Assembly (NCBI GenBank): GCA_030715135.1
Contig: JAUYVH010000013.1
Coordinates: 1-64,000, forward strand
Direction of reading: 5' to 3'
Length of the DNA stretch: 64,000 nucleotides
Source: Keguizhuia sedimenti
Lineage (GTDB): Bacteria > Pseudomonadota > Gammaproteobacteria > Burkholderiales > Burkholderiaceae_D
Positions 19,547 to 27,468 of this stretch are shown one piece after another; position 1 is the stretch's first letter, and every line of letters begins with the position of its first letter. Both the position numbers and the translations under genes were made by a program. The notes under the pieces were generated by a model. It saw only the letters and a list, made by a program, of their open reading frames with translations, did not search any database and was not told the DNA's origin.

Positions 19547-20398
19547 GTGCCCAAGCGTTTGTCAGTCTTACACCAATATCTTCTCCCGAAGCAGGCCCTG
19601 ACCCGCTTCGCGGGACGGGTTGCGAGCGCTCAGCATGAACGTTATACGCCGCAGATCATTCGATGGTTTGCGAAGAAATACGGCGTCAACATGAATGAAG
19701 CGCACAATCCGGACCTGGCAAGCTACAAGAGCTTCAATGAATTTTTTACCCGTGCTCTTGCCGCTGATGCGCGTCCTTTGGCGGACAGCGATTTCGTCTG
19801 CCCGGTCGACGGCTCGATCAGCCAGTTCGGCGCGATTGAAAATGACCAGTTAATCCAGGCAAAAGGCCACCGGTATTCGACCACTGCCTTGCTCGGCGGC
19901 GATAGCAAGCTTGCAGCACTGTTCGAGCACGGCAGCTTTGCGACGCTTTATCTGAGCCCGCGTGATTATCACCGTATTCATATGCCCTGCCAGGGCCGCG
20001 TCAAGCGGATGATTTATGTGCCGGGATCGCTTTTCTCGGTGAACCCGACCACGGCCAGCGGCGTACCCGGCCTGTTTGCCCGTAACGAGCGCGTGGTGTG
20101 CCTGTTCGAATCGCAGTTCGGGCCGTTTGCAATGGTCCTGGTAGGCGCGACCATCGTCGGCAGCATGGAAACGGTCTGGCACGGCGTGGTCAATGCTTCG
20201 CGTTCGCGCACCATACGCGAATGGGATTACAGCGACCGGGAAATTATCCTCAACAAAGGCGAAGAAATGGGGCGCTTCCTGCTCGGTTCCACCGTTGTCC
20301 TGCTGTTCCCGCGCGATGTGCTGGCGTTCAATCCCGAGTGGACTGCGACACGCACGATCCGGATGGGCGAGGCGATGGGAAACAAGCCGTTACGCTAG
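19547..20398 (+). CDS. psd: phosphatidylserine decarboxylase proenzyme
   Basis: 283 residues from the GTG at 19547. The open frame starts 354 bases earlier, but family proteins begin near the segment LSVLHQYLLPKQALTRFAG. The LGST motif (246-249) is the self-cleavage site: the chain splits before Ser248, which becomes the pyruvoyl group of the alpha subunit. The enzyme turns phosphatidylserine into phosphatidylethanolamine at the inner membrane. Also visible are FNEFFTR and SPRDYHRIHMP, the latter with the conserved histidine. No phosphatidylserine synthase gene is nearby. Confidence 0.95.
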   Translation: MPKRLSVLHQYLLPKQALTRFAGRVASAQHERYTPQIIRWFAKKYGVNMNEAHNPDLASYKSFNEFFTRALAADARPLADSDFVCPVDGSISQFGAIENDQLIQAKGHRYSTTALLGGDSKLAALFEHGSFATLYLSPRDYHRIHMPCQGRVKRMIYVPGSLFSVNPTTASGVPGLFARNERVVCLFESQFGPFAMVLVGATIVGSMETVWHGVVNASRSRTIREWDYSDREIILNKGEEMGRFLLGSTVVLLFPRDVLAFNPEWTATRTIRMGEAMGNKPLR

Positions 20399-20551
20399 GC
20401 ACTTCCCTATCGTTCATCGGCAAGGCAATGACTGAAAGGTCTGCAAGTCTTTGAAGAAATGCTGCGCCCTACTCCCACGGTTCACAAACATCTGCTTATA
20501 AATAAACCGTTCAAGCGGCCGCGTACCGCTTTTTTCAGAAAGAAAAACCCC

Positions 20552-20863
20552 ATGATGATGAAACAGAAATGGTCCGACGTCTCGGACGAGGCAATTTCCG
20601 AAGAAGGCATCTATGCGCTGCATGTGCCGGAAGAAATGTACAAGTTCGAAACGGATACTTATCCGGCCGGACAGGCTTTCACCGTCAAGGCTGGCAATGA
20701 CTTCGTTTTATATGTCTTGAACGGCACATGCAAAACGACCGTAGATGGGCAATTGCTGCAACTGGAAGCAGGCGAGTTTCTGTTCTTCGGCAAGGGAGCC
20801 TACCAGTTCAAATCGACCGGCGCGGCCGATGTACGCCTGATGCGCGTAGCGGCACGTACCTGA
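20552..20863 (+). CDS. small cupin-like protein
   Basis: 103 residues from the first of three consecutive ATGs at 20552; an ATG at 20459 in the same frame would add 31 poorly structured residues. The centre (FVLYVLNGTCKTTVDGQLLQ, then LEAGEFLFFGKGAYQFKS) has cupin-barrel character with the G-x5-G-like turns but no metal-binding histidine triad. The ligand is unknown. It lies 150 bases after psd and is followed by an intrinsic terminator at 20973-21006. Confidence 0.6.
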   Translation: MMMKQKWSDVSDEAISEEGIYALHVPEEMYKFETDTYPAGQAFTVKAGNDFVLYVLNGTCKTTVDGQLLQLEAGEFLFFGKGAYQFKSTGAADVRLMRVAART

Positions 20864-20972
20864 ACAGTTTGATCGGTATTACGCATTCCGGATCATCTCG
20901 GCACGGCGCATTCCGTTTCGGCTGAGCCGGGCTGAGTTCGTTTCGAGATCGGCTTCCCCGGAGTGTTGCGGT

Positions 20973-21006
20973 CGCCGGCAATCTGGTTTCCATGCCGGCG
21001 TTTTTT
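20973..21006 (+). terminator. intrinsic terminator
   Basis: CGCCGGCA (20973-20980) pairs perfectly with TGCCGGCG (20993-21000) around a 12-base loop and is followed at once by TTTTTT. It ends transcription from the psd/cupin side; the converging mlaC-type gene stops at 21010. Confidence 0.85.
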
Positions 21007-21009
21007 CAA

Positions 21010-21678
21010 TCAGCCGCCGTCGCGATGCGGCCGCTTCGTGTTGGTGGCAAGCTGCCGGTTCTTTTGCTGGAGCGTCCGCAGCAAACCTTCTATGCCACCC
21101 CGGCTCACTTCTGCCGAAAAAGTGTTTTTGTACGCTTCGGTCAGCCATGCGCCGAAGACGCTGACATCGTAGATCTTCCAGCCTTCCGGCGTTTTCTCCA
21201 GGCGGTAATTCACCTCCACCGGTTCGCGGCCCGACTGGATCACATAGGTGCGGACTTCCACATCATCGGAAACGGGTCCGCGCAGAGGGCGGATTTCCAG
21301 TTTCTGGTCTCCGACCTGGGATAAGGCGCCGGAATAGGTATAGATCAGCAAATTGCGGAACTCTTCGGTCAGTTGCTCTTGCTGCTCCGGAGTTGCTTCT
21401 CTCCAGTGGCGCCCTACGGTCATCGACGTCGTTTTCCGGAAATTCAAATGGGGTAGCAACTTGCTTGTGACCACCTCTTGCACACGGCGTGGATTTCCTG
21501 CTTTCAGTTCCTTGTCGCTTTTGATTATTTCCAGGATCTCGTGACTGAGGCGCTTTACCAGGACATCCGGAGCTTCCTGTGCGGATGCCGGTTGGGCGAG
21601 GAACATTGCGCCGAACGCAAGCGCCACCGTGAACAGAAATTTGCTTAGCTGCTTTGGCGTTTTCATATTTTTACCCAT
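21010..21678 (-). CDS. mlaC: MlaC/Ttg2D-family phospholipid-binding periplasmic protein
   Basis: 222 residues with a signal peptide ending near ASA (about residue 33). The mature part matches MlaC: PHLNFRKTTSMTVGRHWREA, then YTYSGALSQV, and the core VEVNYRLEKTPEGWKIYDVSV. MlaC carries phospholipid between the outer-membrane MlaA complex and the inner-membrane MlaFEDB transporter. No mlaA, B, D, E or F is in this window, so this is either an orphan copy or a hopanoid/other-lipid relative. The C-terminal tail is basic. Converges on the terminator at 20973-21006. Confidence 0.85.
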   Translation of the reverse strand: MGKNMKTPKQLSKFLFTVALAFGAMFLAQPASAQEAPDVLVKRLSHEILEIIKSDKELKAGNPRRVQEVVTSKLLPHLNFRKTTSMTVGRHWREATPEQQEQLTEEFRNLLIYTYSGALSQVGDQKLEIRPLRGPVSDDVEVRTYVIQSGREPVEVNYRLEKTPEGWKIYDVSVFGAWLTEAYKNTFSAEVSRGGIEGLLRTLQQKNRQLATNTKRPHRDGG

Positions 21679-22259
21679 AGAGAAAAGATCACAAACATAT
21701 TTACATCCATTTGGTCACGGATTCTGTTTGCTTAATTTGAGGAAAAGCACATTCAGCGCCGGTGTTGTTTGGGTCTTTCTTTCATGCGAACCTGCTTCAG
21801 ACAAGGAAAACATAGTTAACGACTATGACTGATGCGATGGGCCAAAGAACGAATATGCACTTCAGGCTACCTGTCTGGCAAATGATTGTGCAGAGAAAAC
21901 TACCCACGAATCACAGATCGGACAAGGAAACACCTGAAACGTGCAAATAGTGATTGCACGATTACATCATCAGTACATGCATTTGTGCAACCTTACATTT
22001 TTACGCATTCAGCAGTGACGACATGATGGTCCGATTCCAAAGAATTTACTGGTTATCTTATAGCGATTCATCCTTGGAATATGTGATCGTCTTATTTCAT
22101 TACTGACAATTTGTTACAACCGGGATAGGAACCGTACATTTTGTCTGCGGGTCAATCAGTAACGGCATACACGCTGAGTAAATCGTTTTAATAATCTAGA
22201 GAAATTAACTCTGTTTCCTATTTTATTTATGTCGTTCCAATCAGCTTAAGGAGATACAT
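21679..22259. other. AT-rich upstream region of the Ser-rich operon
   Basis: These 581 bases have no recognisable gene. The AT content is much higher than in neighbouring genes. The stretch ends with TAAGGAG just before 22260. It contains repeated GTGCAA/TTGCAC hexamers around 21941-21990 and is probably the regulatory region of the operon. Confidence 0.5.
21941..21990. promoter_or_regulatory. dyad and repeated GTGCAA hexamers
   Basis: GTGCAA (21941-21946) and TTGCAC (21954-21959) form a perfect dyad with a 7-base centre. A third GTGCAA occurs at 21985-21990. The placement upstream of the Ser-rich operon suggests an operator; the binding protein is unknown. Confidence 0.35.
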
Positions 22260-23168
22260 ATGAGATTGACCAAAGTACGCGTTTCAGTTCTTGCTGCTGC
22301 ATTGATTGCAGGAAGCCCATTCATTGCTCATGCACAATCCAGCACGACGCTCGGTACCGGCGGAAGCACCGCTGCTAATGGCACGGCCAGCTCCACTCTT
22401 GGTACAGGCGGCAGCTCCGCAGGTTCTGATTCCTCGGGTTCCTCAAGCACATTGGGCACGGGTGGCAGTTCCGCCGGCGGCGGCTCGACCGGTTCGACAG
22501 TCGGCACCGGTGGCAGCTCCGCAGGCAGCGGTGACTCCAGCTCCGGCTCGTCCAGCACGCTCGGCACGGGCGGCAGCTCTGCAGGTAACGGATCGACCGG
22601 CTCCACCGTCGGCACAGGCGGCAGCTCTGCTGATTCCGGTTCATCAGGTTCGTCTTCCACTTTAGGCACAGGAGGAAGTTCGGCTGGTGGCGGCTCTACC
22701 GGTTCTACGGTCGGCACAGGCGGTAGTTCGGCCGGGTCGGGCGACACTGGTTCCGGATCGTCAAGCACCTTGGGTACCGGTGGCAGCTCGGCAGGCAGCG
22801 GCTCAACAGGTTCGACTGTCGGTACTGGTGGCAGCTCGGCAGGCTCCGGCTCATCAGGCTCATCCAGCACCCTGGGTACTGGCGGCAGCTCTGCCGGGAG
22901 TGGATCGACCGGCTCGACCGTAGGTACCGGCGGCAGCTCGGCAGGATCGGGTGATTCCAGCTCCGGCTCATCGAGCACCTTAGGTACCGGCGGCAGCTCG
23001 GCAGGCAGCAGCTCCGGCGGCACGAGCGATTCGAGCGCAGGTGCATCCGGCAGCGCTGCAGGATATGGCGATACCGATGACGACAAGAAGCGCAACAAGA
23101 AAAACAAAAACAAGCCCGGCAAGAGCGACGATTGCCCTCCAGGCCTGGAGAAGCAAGGACGCTGCTAA
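22260..23168 (+). CDS. secreted GTGGSSA-repeat protein with basic Cys-containing tail
   Basis: 302 residues. The signal peptide ends near AHA (residue 25). Residues 27-253 consist of thirteen units around GTGGS(S/T)A. From unit 3 on, two unit types alternate: SSTLGTGGSSAGxGSTG and STVGTGGSSAGSGxSSGS, a higher-order period of about 35 residues. The tail has an acidic patch, then a lysine/asparagine-rich stretch, and ends CPPGLEKQGRC with two cysteines. The repeat is probably a flexible or stacked beta structure outside the cell. TAAGGAG is a good ribosome site. First gene of a three-gene secreted set. Confidence 0.75.
   Translation: MRLTKVRVSVLAAALIAGSPFIAHAQSSTTLGTGGSTAANGTASSTLGTGGSSAGSDSSGSSSTLGTGGSSAGGGSTGSTVGTGGSSAGSGDSSSGSSSTLGTGGSSAGNGSTGSTVGTGGSSADSGSSGSSSTLGTGGSSAGGGSTGSTVGTGGSSAGSGDTGSGSSSTLGTGGSSAGSGSTGSTVGTGGSSAGSGSSGSSSTLGTGGSSAGSGSTGSTVGTGGSSAGSGDSSSGSSSTLGTGGSSAGSSSGGTSDSSAGASGSAAGYGDTDDDKKRNKKNKNKPGKSDDCPPGLEKQGRC
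22338..23020 (+). repeat. tandem coding repeat, GTGGSSA units
   Basis: About thirteen diverged units of 45-57 bases, always multiples of three, each with a core of the form GG(T/C)AC(C/A/G/T)GG(C/T)GG(C/A)AG. Synonymous differences between units suggest an old array held by selection on the protein. Confidence 0.8.
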
Positions 23169-23179
23169 TTCGTACCAAT

Positions 23180-23209
23180 CAGTCCTCTCTCTTTGATGAG
23201 CGAGGACTG
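23180..23209 (+). other. intercistronic hairpin
   Basis: CAGTCCTC (23180-23187) pairs perfectly with GAGGACTG (23202-23209) around a 14-base loop, between the first and second Ser-rich genes. No T-run follows. It could protect the upstream message or attenuate transcription. AGGAGGAA follows as the next ribosome site. Confidence 0.5.
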
Positions 23210-23226
23210 CATCTCAGGAGGAAGCC

Positions 23227-23766
23227 ATGAAATACGCAACCTCGCACGCACCCTCGCCTCCGTTTCATAAGCATGTATTGACTGGCCTGCTGATCCTTTC
23301 GGCAGTGGCAATGCCTTCCCATGCTCACGAGATTATTGAGCGGGATAATGATCCATGCGCCGCGGCAGCAAGCGAAGCATCAAATTCGTCCGCATCTGCC
23401 GCCAGCAGTTCCGGCCCTAATGCAACTGCCGAAGCGCACTCGGATAAAAGGCGCCGTTCCGCGACGAGTGCTACAAGTACGTGTAGCGGTGCAAATTGCC
23501 CGCCCTCAAGCAACGTCACCTCAGGTTCGGGCGGACTGGCAGGATCGACTACCTTGCCTGATGGCTCATCAGTGACCGTGCGTTCCGGCGACGGAGTAGT
23601 AAGCTCTTCGAGCACGAGCACAGGCAGTTCCGGTGTCACGCCTGGAAGCTCGGCGTCCGCCGAAGCCAATGCACGCGCAGGACGCAACAATGATTGCGCC
23701 GTCACGACTGATCCGCATACCGGCGAGCCGGTGCCTGGCAGGCAAGATCGAAAAATGGAGAAATAA
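23227..23766 (+). CDS. secreted Ser/Ala-rich low-complexity protein
   Basis: 179 residues with a signal peptide (LTGLLILSAVAMPSHA, cleavage near residue 33) and AGGAGGAA before the ATG. The mature protein is rich in Ser, Ala, Gly and Thr with a basic KRRR patch and four cysteines (near 43, 86, 90 and 157), which could form disulfides. A segment SGSGGLAGSTTLPDGSSVTV is more ordered. The C-terminus is charged. No known family. It is followed without a gap by the next gene: TAA 23764-23766, then ATG 23767. Confidence 0.7.
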   Translation: MKYATSHAPSPPFHKHVLTGLLILSAVAMPSHAHEIIERDNDPCAAAASEASNSSASAASSSGPNATAEAHSDKRRRSATSATSTCSGANCPPSSNVTSGSGGLAGSTTLPDGSSVTVRSGDGVVSSSSTSTGSSGVTPGSSASAEANARAGRNNDCAVTTDPHTGEPVPGRQDRKMEK

Positions 23767-24324
23767 ATGATGAATAAATTGACTTATCAATTGATCGCCG
23801 GCGCGTTCGTGCTGGGCACTTCCGTTACTGTGCACGCACAGACTTCCGGCACAAGCGCCACCGGCACCACCGACAGCAAGGCCATGGCTGCAGGCCGGCA
23901 TGCAGACGGCGGCACGGGCGTGCGCAAAGCGCAAAGCACGACCACCACTTCTACCGACGGGCAAGCCAGCGGATCGGTGAGCGACGGTAGCACCGGCGGC
24001 ACCAGCAGTTCCAGCACTGTGGGAAGCGGCGGAAGCGCGACGGCCGGTAGCGGCGTATCGGCATCGACCATCGGCACCGGTGGCTCATCCGCCACGACGC
24101 AAAGCGGCGAAGGGAGCACCGCCACCAGTTCGTCTGGTCCTGGCGCCAGCGCCACGGCAAGCGGGCCCAGCGGCAGCAGCGCATCCGATGCAGCAGGCAG
24201 CGACGCTGATCCGTCACCCGGCGCATCCGGATATACCTATGGTCATAACAAAGACGCGCAGCCTGCCAGTGGCAAAAACAAGGCTCCCGGGAAAATGATG
24301 AAGGAGCAGAATACTGCCCAGTAG
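23767..24324 (+). CDS. secreted Ser/Gly/Thr-rich protein with GTGGSSA units
   Basis: 185 residues, start directly after the stop of the previous gene, so translation is probably coupled. The signal peptide ends near VHA (residue 24). The mature part has SSTVGSGGSATAGSG and STIGTGGSSA, the same motif as in the first gene of the set, then a Ser/Ala/Gly region and a basic lysine-rich C-terminus (GKNKAPGKMMK). It shares motif and layout (signal, low complexity, basic tail) with the first gene and so looks like a short paralogue. Confidence 0.72.
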   Translation: MMNKLTYQLIAGAFVLGTSVTVHAQTSGTSATGTTDSKAMAAGRHADGGTGVRKAQSTTTTSTDGQASGSVSDGSTGGTSSSSTVGSGGSATAGSGVSASTIGTGGSSATTQSGEGSTATSSSGPGASATASGPSGSSASDAAGSDADPSPGASGYTYGHNKDAQPASGKNKAPGKMMKEQNTAQ

Positions 24325-24358
24325 GACGTATAGGGTATGTAAAGTACGTAACAACTGG

Positions 24359-24390
24359 CCGACTGCTCTGGAAACGTCTGCGGCAGTCGG
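24359..24390 (+). terminator. probable terminator of the Ser-rich operon
   Basis: CCGACTGC (24359-24366) pairs perfectly with GCAGTCGG (24383-24390) around a 16-base loop. The following sequence is T-rich (TGAATATCTTCTTTCT) but lacks a clean T-run. Confidence 0.45.
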
Positions 24391-24589
24391 TGAATATCTT
24401 CTTTCTGCATCTTTTCCATATTGTATCTGCAGAACCAACTGTATCTGGGCATGCCTGTCCTTGGCAGCGTTTTAAAACATTTCAGTTTTTACTGTAGTCT
24501 TGCCCAGGCCAGCTGAACCGGGCACACATGCAAAGCATCCGGACAAAGACTATGCTGTCGTGTGCTGCCACCCGTCGTTTACAATGGAA

Positions 24590-24799
24590 TTATTGCTCGC
24601 GCGGATCCGGCCAGTTTCCCGGCTTGGCCATCACCTGATGTACAAATTCCAGATCCTTTTGAATTTCCAGCGCTTTTTCTGCTTTCGCCATTTTGACGAG
24701 ATTGACCAAGGCGTGACGGAAAAGGAATTGCTCCTTTTCATCCAGGTCCGCACAAAAACTTTTTACCATGTAGTCAACAACAAAATCCGTCTGCTCCAT
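24590..24799 (-). CDS. small helical protein of unknown function
   Basis: 69 residues, charged and predicted to be almost entirely helical, with no signal peptide. AAGGTGA precedes the ATG at 24799. The stretch VVDYMVKSFCADLDEKEQF has good heptad character. It lies downstream of the LysR gene on the same strand, after about 130 bases, but no link is visible. Not recognised. Confidence 0.5.
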   Translation of the reverse strand: MEQTDFVVDYMVKSFCADLDEKEQFLFRHALVNLVKMAKAEKALEIQKDLEFVHQVMAKPGNWPDPREQ

Positions 24800-24930
24800 C
24801 TTGATTTCACCTTTGTCAGCGATAAACGTGCGACCGCTCCCGGATCACGTTTGTTCCGGTGCAGGAAGGGAGTTGAAGTGCCTTGCATATGAAGGCGATT
24901 GATGACAAGACGTGCAATCCTTATGCCAGC

Positions 24931-25818
24931 TCAGGAATGAGCAGAATGGCCGGTGGTTTCCAGCGCGGTTTCGATAAAGGCGCGCACCTTGGGCAAAGCA
25001 TATTTTTGTCCGGCATGAACGAAGTGAAATCCACCGGAAGACTTGCTCTTCCATTTCGGCAAAACCGGAACGAGCTTTCCTGAAGATGCCGCGTCATGCA
25101 CCAGGAAGTCTGGAAGCCAGGCTATGCCCTCGCCCAGGATCACCAGTTCTCGGATGGCCTCCAGATCGTCCGCGGTCACGCGGCCTGCCAAATGCACATG
25201 CAAATCTGTTTTTCCGTTGCTCAGGTGGAGAGTTTTCATCGCACGGTGCGCGACGACGCGAAATTTCACGAGGTCTCTTGGATGGGCGACCGTACCCGCT
25301 TTCGCAAGATAGGCAGGCGAAGCCCATAGCCCGGCATCAAGCTCCATGAATCGCCTTGCTATCAGCGAGGAATCCTTGAGGGCACCGGCACGGATGGCCA
25401 GATCAATGCCTTCTCCGACAAGATCGACAATGCGATTGGAAACAATTATCTCAACACGCATATCCGGATATTTTTCGAGATATGCACGAGTGATATGCGG
25501 CAAAACCGTGTGACCGATATCCACGGGTACGGTAATGCGCAACAAGCCGGTGGGGGTGCTTTTTGCGGTATGCAGCGCCGTTTCGCCCAGCTCTACTTCA
25601 CGCATGGCAATGGCGCAATGACGGAAATAAATTTCACCGGCTTCCGTAACATAAAGCTTGCGCGTCGTACGCTGAATCAGGCTGACTCCCAATCGTTTCT
25701 CCAGTGCCGCAACTTTTGCACTGACCGTCGTCTTCGGCATGCCGAGCTGCCGCGCTGCTTCGGAAAAACTACCGGTTTGCACAACTTTTACAAATACTGC
25801 GATCGCATCGAACTCCAT
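24931..25818 (-). CDS. LysR-family transcriptional regulator
   Basis: 295 residues, the usual length. The winged helix-turn-helix is at about 1-60 (GSFSEAARQLGMPKTTVSAK), followed by the substrate-binding domain from about 90 to 290 (LLRITVPVDIGHTVLP, then IDLAIRAGALKDSSLIARR). The pattern resembles the CrgA/AaeR-like subgroup. It is divergent from the YceI gene with 111 bases between the starts, the usual layout when a LysR protein controls its neighbour and itself. The inducer is unknown. Confidence 0.93.
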   Translation of the reverse strand: MEFDAIAVFVKVVQTGSFSEAARQLGMPKTTVSAKVAALEKRLGVSLIQRTTRKLYVTEAGEIYFRHCAIAMREVELGETALHTAKSTPTGLLRITVPVDIGHTVLPHITRAYLEKYPDMRVEIIVSNRIVDLVGEGIDLAIRAGALKDSSLIARRFMELDAGLWASPAYLAKAGTVAHPRDLVKFRVVAHRAMKTLHLSNGKTDLHVHLAGRVTADDLEAIRELVILGEGIAWLPDFLVHDAASSGKLVPVLPKWKSKSSGGFHFVHAGQKYALPKVRAFIETALETTGHSAHS

Positions 25819-25929
25819 GGCATTGTCCAGAATATTGCACAGTAATTCCCGATTTTGCCATCTAGTGCCTGCCCTTGTCTTGTTCTATAGTTAGTGATCG
25901 ACACTCCACTTGAACATAGAGGGCAATCC

Positions 25930-26508
25930 ATGAAAACATCCATCAAATTCCTGTCGGCCGCAGCGCTCGCGGCCTCTTTTTCTATACCTGCTTTTGCTGC
26001 CCCGGAAACTTTTACCGTGGACAATACGCATACATTTCCGCGTTTCTCTTATAACCATTTAGGCTTTTCGACCCAGTTGTCGCGTTTCAACAAGACCACC
26101 GGTAAAGTCGTCTTCGATCGGGAAGCCAAGACCGGCTCAGTGGACATCGTGATCGACATGAAGTCCGTGGACACCGGCTTCAACCTATTCGACGAACATA
26201 TCCAGGGAGCCGACTACCTTGATACGGCGCGCTATCCGACCGCGACATTCAAGTCTACCCGCGTAAGTTTCGATGGCGACAAGCCGGCCACGATTGAAGG
26301 AAACCTGACGATCAAGGGTGTCACCAAACCTGTAGTTCTGACTGTGACCTCGTTCCAGGCCAAGCCGCACCCCATGCTGAAGAAGGATGCCATCGGCGCG
26401 AATGCCTATACGATCGTCAAGCGCTCGGACTTCAATGCAGGGAAAAATGCACCGGCCGTCAGCGACGAAGTGCGTATCGATATCGCGCTGGAAGCGGTGA
26501 AAGAGTAA
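25930..26508 (+). CDS. YceI-family periplasmic lipid-binding-like protein
   Basis: 192 residues from the ATG at 25930. The signal peptide ends at AFA (about residue 21). The mature part shows the YceI lipocalin-like pattern: FTVDNTHTFPRFSYNHLGFS, then FDEHIQGADYLDTARYPTAT and LTIKGVTKPVVLTV. Solved relatives bind polyisoprenoids such as ubiquinone-8 in the barrel. It is divergent from the LysR gene, which may control it, and is followed after 42 bases by the LigB-type dioxygenase gene. Confidence 0.92.
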   Translation: MKTSIKFLSAAALAASFSIPAFAAPETFTVDNTHTFPRFSYNHLGFSTQLSRFNKTTGKVVFDREAKTGSVDIVIDMKSVDTGFNLFDEHIQGADYLDTARYPTATFKSTRVSFDGDKPATIEGNLTIKGVTKPVVLTVTSFQAKPHPMLKKDAIGANAYTIVKRSDFNAGKNAPAVSDEVRIDIALEAVKE

Positions 26509-26550
26509 TGCACATCAACAGGGAGAAAAATTTACTTTGCGAGATCAGGC

Positions 26551-27360
26551 GTGAACACTGAGAAATTCCCGGTTTATTTCGTTTCGCACGGCGGCGGCCC
26601 ATGGCCCCATGTGGAAGGAATGAGGCAGCAGTTTGCCAGGACGGCCCGTGCATTTGCCGAATTGCCGCTGCGCTTCCCTGCTGTCCCGAAGGCGGTTCTC
26701 GTCATCTCGGGGCATTGGGAAGCGCATGAATTCATGGTCTCAACCGCTGAACACCCGGGAATGGAGTATGACTACTATGGCTTCCCCGAGCATACCTACC
26801 ATATACGGTATCCGGCGCCGGGTTCGCCGGAAATCGCCGCACACGTTCGTAGTCTGCTTGGGCAAGCAGGTATTGCCAGTGGCGAAGATCCGCTGCGCGG
26901 TTTCGACCACGGCACTTTCGTGCCGCTGGAGCTGATGTATCCGCAAGCGAACGTGCCTATCGTCATGCTCTCTCTTAAATCGGGTTACGACCCGCTGGAA
27001 CATATCCGTGCCGGGCAGGCGCTCGCACCCTTGCGTGAAGAAGGCGTGTTGATCATGGGCAGCGGGCTGACCTATCACAACATGCGGGGATTCGGGCGCG
27101 ATGAGTCCACGCCCGTTGCCACGGCTTTTGAGAAATATTTACAGGATGCGATCTCACAGACCGATCCAGGGACACGCAACCGGATGCTGATCGATTGGGA
27201 ATCTGCACCAGGCGCCAGACTCGCCCATCCCCGCGAGGACCACCTGCTTCCATTGATGGTAGTGGCAGGAGCTGCCGGTGGCGACATTGGACGCACCTTG
27301 TTTGTCGACCATGTCATGAAAGTGCCGATGGCCTCCTATGAATTCGGCGCATCCTCATGA
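26551..27360 (+). CDS. LigB/DODA-type extradiol dioxygenase family protein
   Basis: 269 residues from a GTG. Metal-site candidates are His13 (VSHGGGP), His55 (ISGHWEAHE), a His in DHGTFVPLELMYP and those in HPREDHLLPL. This is the pattern of the YgiD/4,5-DOPA dioxygenase group, which uses zinc or iron and opens catechol-type rings. The true substrate in bacteria is often unknown. It follows the YceI gene on the same strand after 42 bases and may be co-transcribed with it. Confidence 0.85.
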   Translation: MNTEKFPVYFVSHGGGPWPHVEGMRQQFARTARAFAELPLRFPAVPKAVLVISGHWEAHEFMVSTAEHPGMEYDYYGFPEHTYHIRYPAPGSPEIAAHVRSLLGQAGIASGEDPLRGFDHGTFVPLELMYPQANVPIVMLSLKSGYDPLEHIRAGQALAPLREEGVLIMGSGLTYHNMRGFGRDESTPVATAFEKYLQDAISQTDPGTRNRMLIDWESAPGARLAHPREDHLLPLMVVAGAAGGDIGRTLFVDHVMKVPMASYEFGASS

Positions 27361-27468
27361 AACATACAAAAATAAAAGCCGATTAACTACATCCGATTAA
27401 CACTTGTGCATGCGCATGGCGGATGATCGCCCGCTCTTGCGATGCCAGGCAATACGAAAGAATCATTG

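Noticed and set aside
22338-23020. Repeats that at first look like a CRISPR array or other non-coding tandem repeat
   Set aside because: Units are diverged, all lengths are multiples of three, and they read in frame with a signal peptide and a ribosome site.
22328-23122. Long open frame on the minus strand rich in Pro, Glu and Val
   Set aside because: It is the mirror of the GTGGSSA repeat gene; composition follows from the repeat and it has no ribosome site.
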